Assembly: GCF_030549615.1 (NCBI RefSeq)
Contig: NZ_CP130832.1
Span: forward strand, 4,622,501-4,681,496
Length of the DNA: 58,996 nucleotides
From: Stenotrophomonas sp. 610A2
GTDB taxonomy: Bacteria; Pseudomonadota; Gammaproteobacteria; Xanthomonadales; Xanthomonadaceae
Direction of reading: 5' to 3'
Notes under the pieces: generated by a model
Told to the model about the DNA's origin: nothing
Databases searched by the model: none
What the model saw: the letters and a program-made list of their open reading frames with translations, nothing else
Position numbers and translations under genes: made by a program
In this document: positions 18,908 to 26,981 of the stretch, piece after piece
Numbering within the stretch: position 1 is the stretch's first letter
How the letters are laid out: the number at the start of each line of letters is the position of its first letter

Positions 18908-20179
18908 CTAGTTGGATACCAAGCCAAGCGCGTCGGTGATGGGGCTATAGACAATTTGCCGCAACAAACGCGCCTCGCCCGGATCTACCTGGTGGGTGAT
19001 GCCCTCCTCATAGGCCTGCAGCAACACCTGCGCTTCCCGCCACAGGTTCTTGGCCAAGCGATCCAGCTCCAGCAGCGTCAGCTTCACCGGGACGCCAATG
19101 CTCAAGCCAAACGCCTCTACCTCTGCCTTGGTTACCTCCGCAAAACGCGCGGCATTGCCCATTGGGAATACCAACGTCTCCATGCCCCAATCCGGTGCCC
19201 GATAGACCGCTGTGCTGAGCAGGTCGTAATGCGGCGCCAGCTCCCAGCCCTTCTCGCCCCACAGGAAGCTGAGATTCTTCAGATGGGCGTCGGCATTGCC
19301 AATAAGGAAGTTGAACAACTGCCAGCGCAGCAGCGCCAAACGTGTAGCTGCCGGTGTTCGGGTTGTATCCAGCAGCTGCCGCAGGGTGGCGCTGTTGGCT
19401 TGTTGGTATTTGAACACCGCGTCCAGCGACAGCAACTGGCACCCATCCAGCGCGTAGCGGCGTCGAACCTGCAGTCCCTCACCTTCCCGGTCGAAGCGAC
19501 GCACCAGATAGACCGGATCCGGCACCCGCCGCACCTGCACCTCCGGCACCGGCAGGCCACAAGCGGCAGCCAGGCGCATGCAGAACCACTCGTTCACAAC
19601 ACTGTGCGGGTAGTGATCCACCTGCTCATGGTCCGGCTTGAGGATGTGGGTGGAAGCGGCCTGCCCGATCGGTTCCCACAGCTGCTTCTGGTCGAACACC
19701 ACCGCCAGCTTGTGCTGCGCGCCCGCCAGCGACATGCGCTTTGGCGCGCCGTGGGACAGCGGCTGCCTTGGCAGCGCCTGGATACGTGCCGAGAGCTCGG
19801 CATCGGACAGGGGCCGCAACTTGGGCGGCGGCAGCTGCTGCCCGGGCGACAACAAGGTCAATGCGCCAGCCGACTCCGGGCCAAAACGCTGCAGCAGGCC
19901 GAATGCGTCGGCCGCATTGATGCCGGCATCGGCGGCAACCAACTGGCGCCCGCCCTCCTCCGGCAGCAGATTGTCGAAGAACCACTGCACGGGGCGCTGG
20001 CTGCCACCGTCCCGGATCTCACCCGCATTACGCGGCAGGGCCGGCGACAGGTCAAAGCCGTTGTCGCGCCAGAGCGGATCGTAGTGCAGCACCCACAGGT
20101 TGCCCTGCTCGTACAGCTCACCGATGCGCTGTTGTTCCAGCCACACATCAAGCTGGCGCGGTTCGATCTCCATCGCCAT
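18908..20179 (-). CDS. hipA: HipA-like serine/threonine kinase toxin
   Basis: 423 residues from the ATG at 20179 (a TTG one codon earlier is possible). Family landmarks, numbered from this ATG: the HipA N-terminal subdomain (residues 1-110, WFFDNLLPEEGGR), Gly-rich loop MSLAGAQHKL (149-158), THILKP (177-182), the catalytic-loop motif GNADAHLKN (294-302) and the DFG-equivalent HYDLL (317-321). E. coli HipA phosphorylates glutamyl-tRNA synthetase, halting translation and causing persistence; the target here is unknown. The start codon shares one base with the hipB stop (TGATG), so the pair is translationally coupled. Confidence 0.93.
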   Translation of the reverse strand: MAMEIEPRQLDVWLEQQRIGELYEQGNLWVLHYDPLWRDNGFDLSPALPRNAGEIRDGGSQRPVQWFFDNLLPEEGGRQLVAADAGINAADAFGLLQRFGPESAGALTLLSPGQQLPPPKLRPLSDAELSARIQALPRQPLSHGAPKRMSLAGAQHKLAVVFDQKQLWEPIGQAASTHILKPDHEQVDHYPHSVVNEWFCMRLAAACGLPVPEVQVRRVPDPVYLVRRFDREGEGLQVRRRYALDGCQLLSLDAVFKYQQANSATLRQLLDTTRTPAATRLALLRWQLFNFLIGNADAHLKNLSFLWGEKGWELAPHYDLLSTAVYRAPDWGMETLVFPMGNAARFAEVTKAEVEAFGLSIGVPVKLTLLELDRLAKNLWREAQVLLQAYEEGITHQVDPGEARLLRQIVYSPITDALGLVSN

Positions 20180-20421
20180 CAACCGCGCTCCGGCGGCGGC
20201 AGGTCCACGGGCAGATCAAGCTGCACGCGAATGCCCAGCTGTCGCAGCAATTCGAATACCCGGCCGATCTGCACGGTGTCCTTGCCCCGTTCCACATTGC
20301 CCAGGACCACGTGGCTGGTGCCCGCCATTGCTGCCAGATCATCCTGACGCAGGCCCTGCGCCTTGCGTACCGCGCGAACGTATTGGCCGATGTCTGACGC
20401 CTGATCGATCTGCACCTGCAT
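20179..20421 (-). CDS. hipB: HipB-like XRE-family antitoxin/repressor
   Basis: 80 residues. An HTH_XRE domain (residues about 12-66: GQYVRAVRKAQGLRQDDLA, GTSHVVLGNVERGKDTVQIG) is followed by a short Pro-rich tail. As in E. coli it should neutralise HipA and repress its own promoter. GGAG lies 8 nt before the ATG. Four matching palindromes upstream are the probable operators. Encoded 5' of hipA, the usual order. Confidence 0.93.
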   Translation of the reverse strand: MQVQIDQASDIGQYVRAVRKAQGLRQDDLAAMAGTSHVVLGNVERGKDTVQIGRVFELLRQLGIRVQLDLPVDLPPPERG

Positions 20422-20438
20422 GGCTCACACTCCAAAAT

Positions 20439-20603
20439 ATAACGCAGGCTTTAGATTGCGCTATAGAAGCGCCCAGCTCAAGAAAAAACTAAAGCGAGCG
20501 TTAGAAATATCGCCTTGGGGGTCGCTCGATGTCGAAATATAACGTAGACGTTATAAATTGATGCGGAAAGGTCAAATACTTCAAAAACTAAAGCAGACTT
20601 TAT
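20439..20603. promoter_or_regulatory. Four evenly spaced HipB operator palindromes
   Basis: Four 16-bp palindromes share half-sites CTAAAGC or ATAACGC around a 2-bp centre: ATAACGCAGGCTTTAG (20439-20454), CTAAAGCGAGCGTTAG (20489-20504), ATAACGTAGACGTTAT (20539-20554, perfect) and CTAAAGCAGACTTTAT (20588-20603). Centre-to-centre distances are 50, 50 and 49 bp, close to five helical turns, so bound dimers would line up on one face. The first lies 18 bases upstream of hipB; the last overlaps the stop codon of the neighbouring lipoprotein gene. E. coli hipBA also has four operators. Binding by HipB is inferred from position and symmetry. Confidence 0.8.
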
Positions 20604-21133
20604 TTTCTGCCTGCAACGGTCTGGGTATCGCGCTCCAGAGCCTGCAGAAGACTGGGCGCACGCGCGTTGGCGATATCGGCGACACGCCAGCTGCTGCCTT
20701 GGCGCTGCAGGGTCAATTGCAGCTGGAAAGGGTGCTGGGGGTCATCGAGCTGGGTGCTGGCGCGAAGCTGGCCGTCTGCCAGTGGCTGGATGTCGAAGCT
20801 GAGCTGGCGCAGATCCTGCGCGGTGTCCTGACAATCGCAGAGCGGATCGCCGTCCAGGTAGCCGACTTCGCCGGCGTACGCGTCGCTATTGGCCTCCATC
20901 GCGGCAATCAGGGCCGGTGTGTAGACCTCTTCGTCGGGCAGGATGGCGTCCAAGCCTGCGTCGGGGTGGTAGCCGGCGTAGATGTGGCTGAGGAAGTTGC
21001 GGGCACTGCTGATGTCCTCGGCGCTGGTGCCAGCAGTAGCCGGGGGTGCTGCGTGCGTGGCAGTGACGGGGGCGTCCTTGTTGCAGCCGGTCAGGGCCAG
21101 GAGCAGCAGCGCGGTGGTTGCCAGGGTTTTCAT
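20600..21133 (-). CDS. Putative lipoprotein, DUF3828-like
   Basis: 177 residues. Begins with a lipoprotein signal and lipobox LLALTGC (Cys17), so it is probably lipid-anchored in the envelope. The rest (ARNFLSHIYAGYHPD, LCDCQDTAQDLRQLSFDIQ, SWRVADIANARAPSLLQAL) resembles small NTF2-like DUF3828 proteins of unknown function. Its 3' end runs into the hip operator region. It is not evidently part of the recCBD operon, which ends about 200 bases upstream in repeat DNA. Confidence 0.7.
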   Translation of the reverse strand: MKTLATTALLLLALTGCNKDAPVTATHAAPPATAGTSAEDISSARNFLSHIYAGYHPDAGLDAILPDEEVYTPALIAAMEANSDAYAGEVGYLDGDPLCDCQDTAQDLRQLSFDIQPLADGQLRASTQLDDPQHPFQLQLTLQRQGSSWRVADIANARAPSLLQALERDTQTVAGRK

Positions 21134-21199
21134 GGGCGTCCTTGCGTGTTCGTTTGACGGGTCTTTTTAGGCGGGTCGGTGGCGGAAAGCAAAGGCTTT

Positions 21200-21358
21200 G
21201 AAGCACCCCTCCCCAACCCTCCCCTTCGCCTTTGGCGAAAGGGAGGGAGACAAGCGCTCTGCCCCCTCCCTTTGGCGCAGCCGAGGGGAGGGTTGGGGAG
21301 GGGGGCTGTTTGCGCGGACTGATCGCCCCCCTTTGCCTACGGCGAAAGGGAGGGAGAC
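21200..21358. repeat. Tandem CTCCCT-type stem-loop repeats
   Basis: Three alternating copies of the CCCTCCCC / AAGGGAGGGAGACAAGCGCT element fill the gap between recD and the lipoprotein gene. The last copy enters the recD coding region and supplies its final codons and stop. Confidence 0.8.
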
Positions 21359-23358
21359 AAGCGCTGCGCCAGGCCTGACCAGCGGCTGGCATGGCGGGCC
21401 AGCGCAGCTTCGATGACCTCGGCACTACCGGCCAGATGCAGGCCGTTGCGAGCGCGGGTGATGCCGGTATAGAGCAGCTCGCGGCTGAGCACGCGGTTGT
21501 CGCGGCGCGGCAGCTGCAACCAGACCTGGTCGAACTCCGAGCCCTGCGCCTTGTGCACGGTCATCGCGAAGGCGCTTTCGTGCAGCGGCAGCGCCGCCGG
21601 GTGGAAGGCGCGCGGATTGGCCGGATCGTCGCCGGGGAACCAGGCACTGACACCGCGGCCATCACCATCGCGCAGGCAGATGCCTACATCACCGTTGAAC
21701 AGGCGGTGGCGGTAGCTGTTTTCGCCAATGATCAACAGGCGGCCGTGGAACCAGCCCGGACCCAGCGCGCGGCCACGGGTTCCGGCCAGCAGGTCTTCGA
21801 TGCGGGCGTTGAGCCCGCGCGCGCCCTGCGGCCCTTCGCGTACGGCGGTGAGCAGGCGCATGCGGCCGGCCAGGGCCAGCGCGTCGGCCGGCGTAGCTGC
21901 ATCGGCCAACGCCTGCCAGTACTGCTGAAGTGGCTCGCGCCAGGCTTGCAGCGGATCGATATCGCCTTCGTGGAAGTGCACGCCGGTCAGTTGGGCGTCG
22001 CGCAGCAGTTGCAGGGTCTGCACTGCGTCGCCATCGCGCATGGCGCTGGCCAGTGGTGCCAGCTGCAGGGCTTCACTCTGGCGGTAGCCGCGCTGTAGCT
22101 GCACGCGGGCACCGGCGAAATCGGCAGGTCTGGTGTCGATCGCATCGGCCGGCAATTCGCCCAGCAACGGGCGCAGCGCTTCAGCGTCCGTTGCGGTCGT
22201 GCGTTGGCCATCGCCAGCAGCGCGCAGAATCGCGCTGAGCACGTCGCCCGCCTCCACCGAGGGCAGCTGATCGGGATCGCCTAGCAGTACCAGGCGGGTG
22301 CCGGGAGCGATGGCTTCGACCAGCTTGGTCATCAGCGGCAGGTCGATCATCGAGGCTTCGTCGACCACGATGACGTCATAAGGCAATGGGTTGTCGGCGT
22401 GGTGGCGGAAGCGCGGGGAGTCCGGGATCACGCCGAGCAGGCGGTGCAAGGTGGTGCCGGTGCTTGGCAGTTGCTCGCACAGGGCGCTGTCGATGCCTTC
22501 CACCGAGAGCTTCTGCAGGGCGTGGCGCAGGCTTTCGGCCATGCGCTCGGCGGCGCGGCCGGTGGGCGCGGCCAAGGCCACGCGCGGGGCGGGCTGGTTT
22601 GCGGCCTGCGCTTGTGCGGCCAGCAACACCAGCAGGCGGGTGATGGTGGTGGTCTTGCCAGTGCCGGGGCCGCCTGTGACCAGCAGCAGGTTGTGGCGCA
22701 GGGCGGTGGCTGCGGCTCTTGCCTGGTGGTCTAGAAGCTTCCCCTCATCCGCCCTTCGGGCACCTTCTCCCGCAGGCGGGAGAAGGGAGAGGTCCAGCTG
22801 CTCGGCGGTCTGCGAGTCTTGCAGCACTGCACGCTTCTTGCCCCCTCTCCCGCTTGCGGGAGAGGGTTGGGGTGAGGGCGCTCCGAACAGGTCCAACTGA
22901 GCTGCGACGACCTGCCCGGGAAAAAGGCGAGTGAACACACCTGCCAATCCAGCAACATCACCTCCAGCAACCGGTGCCTGCCCGATTCGCTGCAACCCCG
23001 CCGCCAAGCGGCGTTCATACTCACGGTAACGACGCAGATACAGCAGCCCGTTCTCCCACACCAAGGGCGCCTGCTGCGACTCCACGCTGTTATCCACAGC
23101 TGTGGATATCCATTTGGACGACGCAAGCTGCGCAATCCACTCCTCGGCAGCCGGCCATTCCACACCGGCATCCACCAATCGCTGCGGCTGGGTCGGATCA
23201 AAGCCCGCATGCCCCTGCGATACCGCTAGCGATGCCAAGGCCGAAGCAGCCAGCACCGCGTCCGGAGTCTCCGTATCCAGCCGCTGCAGGCTCTGCGCCA
23301 AGGCATGATCCAGCGCGCGCAGCGCACCGGCTTTGTTCAATGCGGCCAGCAGGCTCAT
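21337..23358 (-). CDS. recD: Exodeoxyribonuclease V alpha subunit RecD
   Basis: 673 residues; the 5'-3' helicase of RecBCD, which processes double-strand breaks and degrades foreign linear DNA. Walker A GGPGTGKTTT is near residue 228, followed by VVDEASMIDLPLM, VLLGDPDQLPSVEAGDVL and the C-terminal UvrD-like motifs AMTVHKAQGSEFDQVW and LYTGITRARNGL. The start overlaps the recB stop by 4 bases. Two oddities: residues about 158-206, between the N-terminal and helicase domains, are encoded by two intergenic palindromic repeats read in frame, and the last residues (LSPSLSP) plus the stop come from another repeat family. The helicase motifs are intact, so the protein is probably functional. Confidence 0.95.
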   Translation of the reverse strand: MSLLAALNKAGALRALDHALAQSLQRLDTETPDAVLAASALASLAVSQGHAGFDPTQPQRLVDAGVEWPAAEEWIAQLASSKWISTAVDNSVESQQAPLVWENGLLYLRRYREYERRLAAGLQRIGQAPVAGGDVAGLAGVFTRLFPGQVVAAQLDLFGAPSPQPSPASGRGGKKRAVLQDSQTAEQLDLSLLPPAGEGARRADEGKLLDHQARAAATALRHNLLLVTGGPGTGKTTTITRLLVLLAAQAQAANQPAPRVALAAPTGRAAERMAESLRHALQKLSVEGIDSALCEQLPSTGTTLHRLLGVIPDSPRFRHHADNPLPYDVIVVDEASMIDLPLMTKLVEAIAPGTRLVLLGDPDQLPSVEAGDVLSAILRAAGDGQRTTATDAEALRPLLGELPADAIDTRPADFAGARVQLQRGYRQSEALQLAPLASAMRDGDAVQTLQLLRDAQLTGVHFHEGDIDPLQAWREPLQQYWQALADAATPADALALAGRMRLLTAVREGPQGARGLNARIEDLLAGTRGRALGPGWFHGRLLIIGENSYRHRLFNGDVGICLRDGDGRGVSAWFPGDDPANPRAFHPAALPLHESAFAMTVHKAQGSEFDQVWLQLPRRDNRVLSRELLYTGITRARNGLHLAGSAEVIEAALARHASRWSGLAQRLSPSLSP
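22740..22883. repeat. Intergenic palindromic repeats carried in frame inside recD
   Basis: 22740-22789 (CATCCGCCCTTCGGGCACC followed by a CCCGCAGGCGGGAGAAGG hairpin) and 22841-22883 (CCCCTCTCCCGCTTGCGGGA and a GGGTTGGGGTGAGGGCGC tail) match elements found between genes at 33941-33984 and 34008-34083. Here they add about 49 residues, including GAPSPQPSPASGRGG and LLPPAGEGARRADEG, without breaking the frame. Confidence 0.85.
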
Positions 23359-26300
23359 GCCTCGCCTCCCAGTCGTGCCAACAAGGCCGCGTGGCCGTCG
23401 CGGCCACCGGCAAACAATTCGTCCACCGCGTGTACCAGCTCCGGCGCGAAGTTGTGCGCGTACAGGCCGGGTGACTGAGGGCGCGTTGCATCCAGCCCGC
23501 GACAGAACAGATAGCGGATGCCACCGAAGTCCCGCGCATAGTCGTAACCGGCACCAATGCGGAAACGCAGCCAGCGATGCAGGGCCACGGTATAGATCAG
23601 CGCCTGCAGGTCGTACTCGCTATGGCGCATGGCCGCGTCCAGCTGCGCCACCGAGTAATCCGGCAGGCGATTGGACTTGTAATCGAGCACGTACCAACGC
23701 CCGTCGCGGACGTAGGTAAGGTCGATCTTGCCGGTCATCAGTCCTTCCAGCTGGCGGCGCAGGCCGAAGCCGTTGCGGCCGCGCACAACCCCATGTGCAT
23801 GCAGTACGCGCAGCAATGCCGGCACCGTGGTCGGCTGCATGGCGAAATGGAACTCGATTTCGGCGCGGCGCTCGCCTTCGTCCAGCGAATGCAGGGCACC
23901 GCCTTCGGGCAGGGTGACGGTCAAGGTCTGGCCGATCAACTCGGTCAGCAAGGCCACGCCGTCGTCAATCTCTTCGTCGATGTAGCCATCGGCGCGCATT
24001 GCCTTGGCGATGATCTCGGCCTGACCTTCCGGCGCTGCTTGGCCGGGCTGCCAATCGCACCAGATGCCGAAGTCGACGTTCTCCAACGCGGCATGCAGCA
24101 CGTTGCCGAAGCGACTGCCAGCAAAACGCGGATCAAATACTTCCGGCTGCGTGGTGGCGGCTTCGCTGGCCGGTTCGGCATCCACATCGACCTGCGCCGG
24201 TTCGTCGGCGGCACCGCCACTGTCTTCGGTGGCAGCAGCTGCAGTGTCGTGGCCGCCGTCGGCATGGGCGAGCTGGGTGAAGCTGTAGACCCACCAGTCG
24301 TGCGGCACGCTGCGGCGCACCTCGCGTACCGGCGGCAAGGCCTGTTCGCGCTCGGGTGGCAGGCGCGTCGGCACCGGGCTGCCGTCGTCTTCGATCACCT
24401 GGATATCGGCATGCTCGGGCAAGCCCTGCAGCATCGGCCCGAGCCGCGAGGTGGCCAAGCCAGTCAAGGCGCCGCCACTTATCCACAAGGCGTGCTCGGC
24501 GCGGGTCAGGCCGACGTAGAGCAGACGCGCGGTTTCGGCCTCCTCATCGGCGTTGACCCGCTGGCCCACGGCCTTCCAGTCGGGATCTTCCTTGTCGATC
24601 TTCCAATGCAGCACGCGCTGTTCGCCGTCATGCACAGTGCGATGGTTGCTGCTGTCCGGCGCATTGGTGGCGATGCCGACGAAGGGCAGGTAGACCAGCG
24701 GGTATTCCAGGCCCTTGCTCTTGTGCAGGGTGATGATCTGCACGCGGCGGGCATCCGATTCCAGCCGCAGCAGCTGCGCTTCGTCGCCTTCGTCGGCGTG
24801 GGCGATCTGTGCCTGCAGCCAGTCGAGCAGGCCATGCAGGCCGATGCTGCGGTTGCTGGCTTCCTGCAGGGCTTCGGCCAACTGCAGGTAGTTGGTGAGG
24901 CGGCGCTCGCCGTCGATCAGCAGCAACAGGCGTTCGGCCTGTTCGGCGCACAGGTCCGATAGCAGGGCGAGCACGCCGCCGCGCTGCCAGCGCTCACGCC
25001 ATTGCAGCAGGCGTTCCTGGTGCAGGCGCTGTTGTTCGCCTTCATGTTCCATCGCGGCGATGGCGGTTGCGCTTTCGCCGAGCAGCACGGTGGCCAATGC
25101 GGCGCGCAGGCGGCCTTCGTCAGCCGGTTGCAGCAAAGCCAACAGCAGCAGGCGCAGTTCGTGCGCCTCGGCGCTGGCGAATAGACTCTGCTTGCCGGCT
25201 GCTACCGCCGGGATGCCGAGCGCGGCCAGGGCCTGCTGCACACGCGAGGCTTCCTTGTGCGAGCGCACCAGCACGGCGATATCACCCGGCTGCACCGGCT
25301 TGCCATCGACCAATGCACGATCTTCGCGGGCAGCGCTGAGTACCTTGTGGATATCTGCCACGCAGGCGGCGGTGGCGGCGTCGCGCGAAGCATCGGCCTT
25401 CAGCGGCTTGCCGTCGGCGTCGCCTGCAATCAACTGCAGGGTCAGGGCAGGTGCCGGCTTGCCTTCGAACAGATAGTCGGCGTCGCTGCGCTTGCTGCCC
25501 GGCAAGACCGGCTCGAACTGGATGCGCTCGTCGAGGAAGGCTTCGGGGCCGGCGTTGTCGTACAGCGCCTGGATCGCACGCAGCACGCCGGGGCGTGAGC
25601 GGAAGTTGCGGTCCAGTGCGGGTGCGGCTTCTGCCAGTGCCTTGGCCTGCAGGTAGGTATGCACGTCGCCGCCACGGAAGCCGTAGATGGCCTGCTTGGG
25701 GTCGCCGATCAGGAACAGCGCGGCATCGCCATCATCGGCTGCGAACACGCGGCGGAAAATGTCCCACTGGCGCGGGTCGGTGTCCTGGAACTCGTCGACC
25801 AGGGCAAAACGATACTGCGCACGCAGGCGCTCTGCCAGATGCGCGCCATGCGGGCCGTGCAAGGCATTGGCGACGTTGTCGATCAGGTCGTCATAGGTCT
25901 GCTGGCGACGCAGCTGCTTGAGCTGGGCCAGACGCTGGCGAACCTCGCTGCGCAGCTGGTGCAGCAGCACGATCGACTGTTGCCGCTGCCACTGTGTCAC
26001 CTGTGCCAAGGCCTGCAGGTAATCGGCGATCAGCGGCTGCAGCGGCGATTGCGGGGTGCTGCCGGCCTTGGCCTTGTTGGTCTTGGCGGTGAGCACGTCC
26101 AGCGTCAGCCGCTCCAGGCGATCATCCAGTTCGGCAGTAGGATCGGGGCGGCGGCTCCACTGCAGCAGTTGCTGGAACAGCGGCTCGATCCAGTCGGACT
26201 TGTAGCTGGACTTGTTGAGGATGCCGCCTTCCACCGCGCCACGCAGCTGCTGCAGATAGGTGTCGCCATGCTCCGTGATGCCGGCGGCCAAACGTTGTGC

Positions 26301-26981
26301 AGCACCGTCGCGGAACGGGCGGGTGTCTTCGATCAGGGTCTGCGGTGGCTGTGGATAAAGCGGCAGCTCCGCGGCCAGTGCCGGCAGATCCCGAGCCAGT
26401 GCATCTGGACTTTTCCACAGGCCGAGCAGCGCCTCCAGATGCTCGCCCTGCCCTGCGTGCAGGCGCCACAGATCGGCAGCCAGCTCAGCATGCAGCTCGC
26501 GGGTATTGGCCAACAGCTCGGGCGCGGCAAAGGTGTGGCCGCTTTCCAGAGCGTATTCGCCCAACACGCGGGTACAGAAGCCGTGGATGGTGAAGATCGA
26601 GGCCAGGTCGGTTTCTTCGGCGGCAATGCGCAGGCGCCGGCCCAGTTGTGCGGCACTCTCGCTGCCCTGCTGCAGGTGGCGTTGCAGGATGGCGCGGGTC
26701 AGTGTGGTTTCGGGGCTGTCGTTGTCGTCCGGCGTGCTGTCCACCACGCGCGCAGCCAGTTCCAGACGCTCGCGGATGCGCTTGCGCAGTTCCTGGGTAG
26801 CCGCATCGGTGAAAGTCACCGCCAGGATCTGGCCCATGCGCAGGCCCTGCTCCACCACCAACCGGGTGAACAGCGTGGCCAGGGTGAAGGTCTTGCCGGT
26901 GCCAGCGCTGGCTTCGATCAGGCGCAGGCCATCCAAGGGCAGGTGCAGATACGGATCCTGCTGCAGCGCTTCGGTGCTCAT
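23355..26981 (-). CDS. recB: Exodeoxyribonuclease V beta subunit RecB
   Basis: 1208 residues. An N-terminal UvrD-type 3'-5' helicase (IEASAGTGKTFTLATLF near residue 22, ILAVTFTDAATQELRKRI, LVDEFQDTDPRQWDIF, LIGDPKQAIYGFRGGD, LTRAEHALWI) is followed by a C-terminal RecB nuclease domain with the catalytic VLDYKSN near residue 1097. Works with RecC and RecD in break repair and DNA degradation. Overlaps recC by 4 bases upstream and recD by 4 bases downstream, so the three form a tightly coupled recC-recB-recD operon. Confidence 0.97.
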   Translation of the reverse strand: MSTEALQQDPYLHLPLDGLRLIEASAGTGKTFTLATLFTRLVVEQGLRMGQILAVTFTDAATQELRKRIRERLELAARVVDSTPDDNDSPETTLTRAILQRHLQQGSESAAQLGRRLRIAAEETDLASIFTIHGFCTRVLGEYALESGHTFAAPELLANTRELHAELAADLWRLHAGQGEHLEALLGLWKSPDALARDLPALAAELPLYPQPPQTLIEDTRPFRDGAAQRLAAGITEHGDTYLQQLRGAVEGGILNKSSYKSDWIEPLFQQLLQWSRRPDPTAELDDRLERLTLDVLTAKTNKAKAGSTPQSPLQPLIADYLQALAQVTQWQRQQSIVLLHQLRSEVRQRLAQLKQLRRQQTYDDLIDNVANALHGPHGAHLAERLRAQYRFALVDEFQDTDPRQWDIFRRVFAADDGDAALFLIGDPKQAIYGFRGGDVHTYLQAKALAEAAPALDRNFRSRPGVLRAIQALYDNAGPEAFLDERIQFEPVLPGSKRSDADYLFEGKPAPALTLQLIAGDADGKPLKADASRDAATAACVADIHKVLSAAREDRALVDGKPVQPGDIAVLVRSHKEASRVQQALAALGIPAVAAGKQSLFASAEAHELRLLLLALLQPADEGRLRAALATVLLGESATAIAAMEHEGEQQRLHQERLLQWRERWQRGGVLALLSDLCAEQAERLLLLIDGERRLTNYLQLAEALQEASNRSIGLHGLLDWLQAQIAHADEGDEAQLLRLESDARRVQIITLHKSKGLEYPLVYLPFVGIATNAPDSSNHRTVHDGEQRVLHWKIDKEDPDWKAVGQRVNADEEAETARLLYVGLTRAEHALWISGGALTGLATSRLGPMLQGLPEHADIQVIEDDGSPVPTRLPPEREQALPPVREVRRSVPHDWWVYSFTQLAHADGGHDTAAAATEDSGGAADEPAQVDVDAEPASEAATTQPEVFDPRFAGSRFGNVLHAALENVDFGIWCDWQPGQAAPEGQAEIIAKAMRADGYIDEEIDDGVALLTELIGQTLTVTLPEGGALHSLDEGERRAEIEFHFAMQPTTVPALLRVLHAHGVVRGRNGFGLRRQLEGLMTGKIDLTYVRDGRWYVLDYKSNRLPDYSVAQLDAAMRHSEYDLQALIYTVALHRWLRFRIGAGYDYARDFGGIRYLFCRGLDATRPQSPGLYAHNFAPELVHAVDELFAGGRDGHAALLARLGGEA

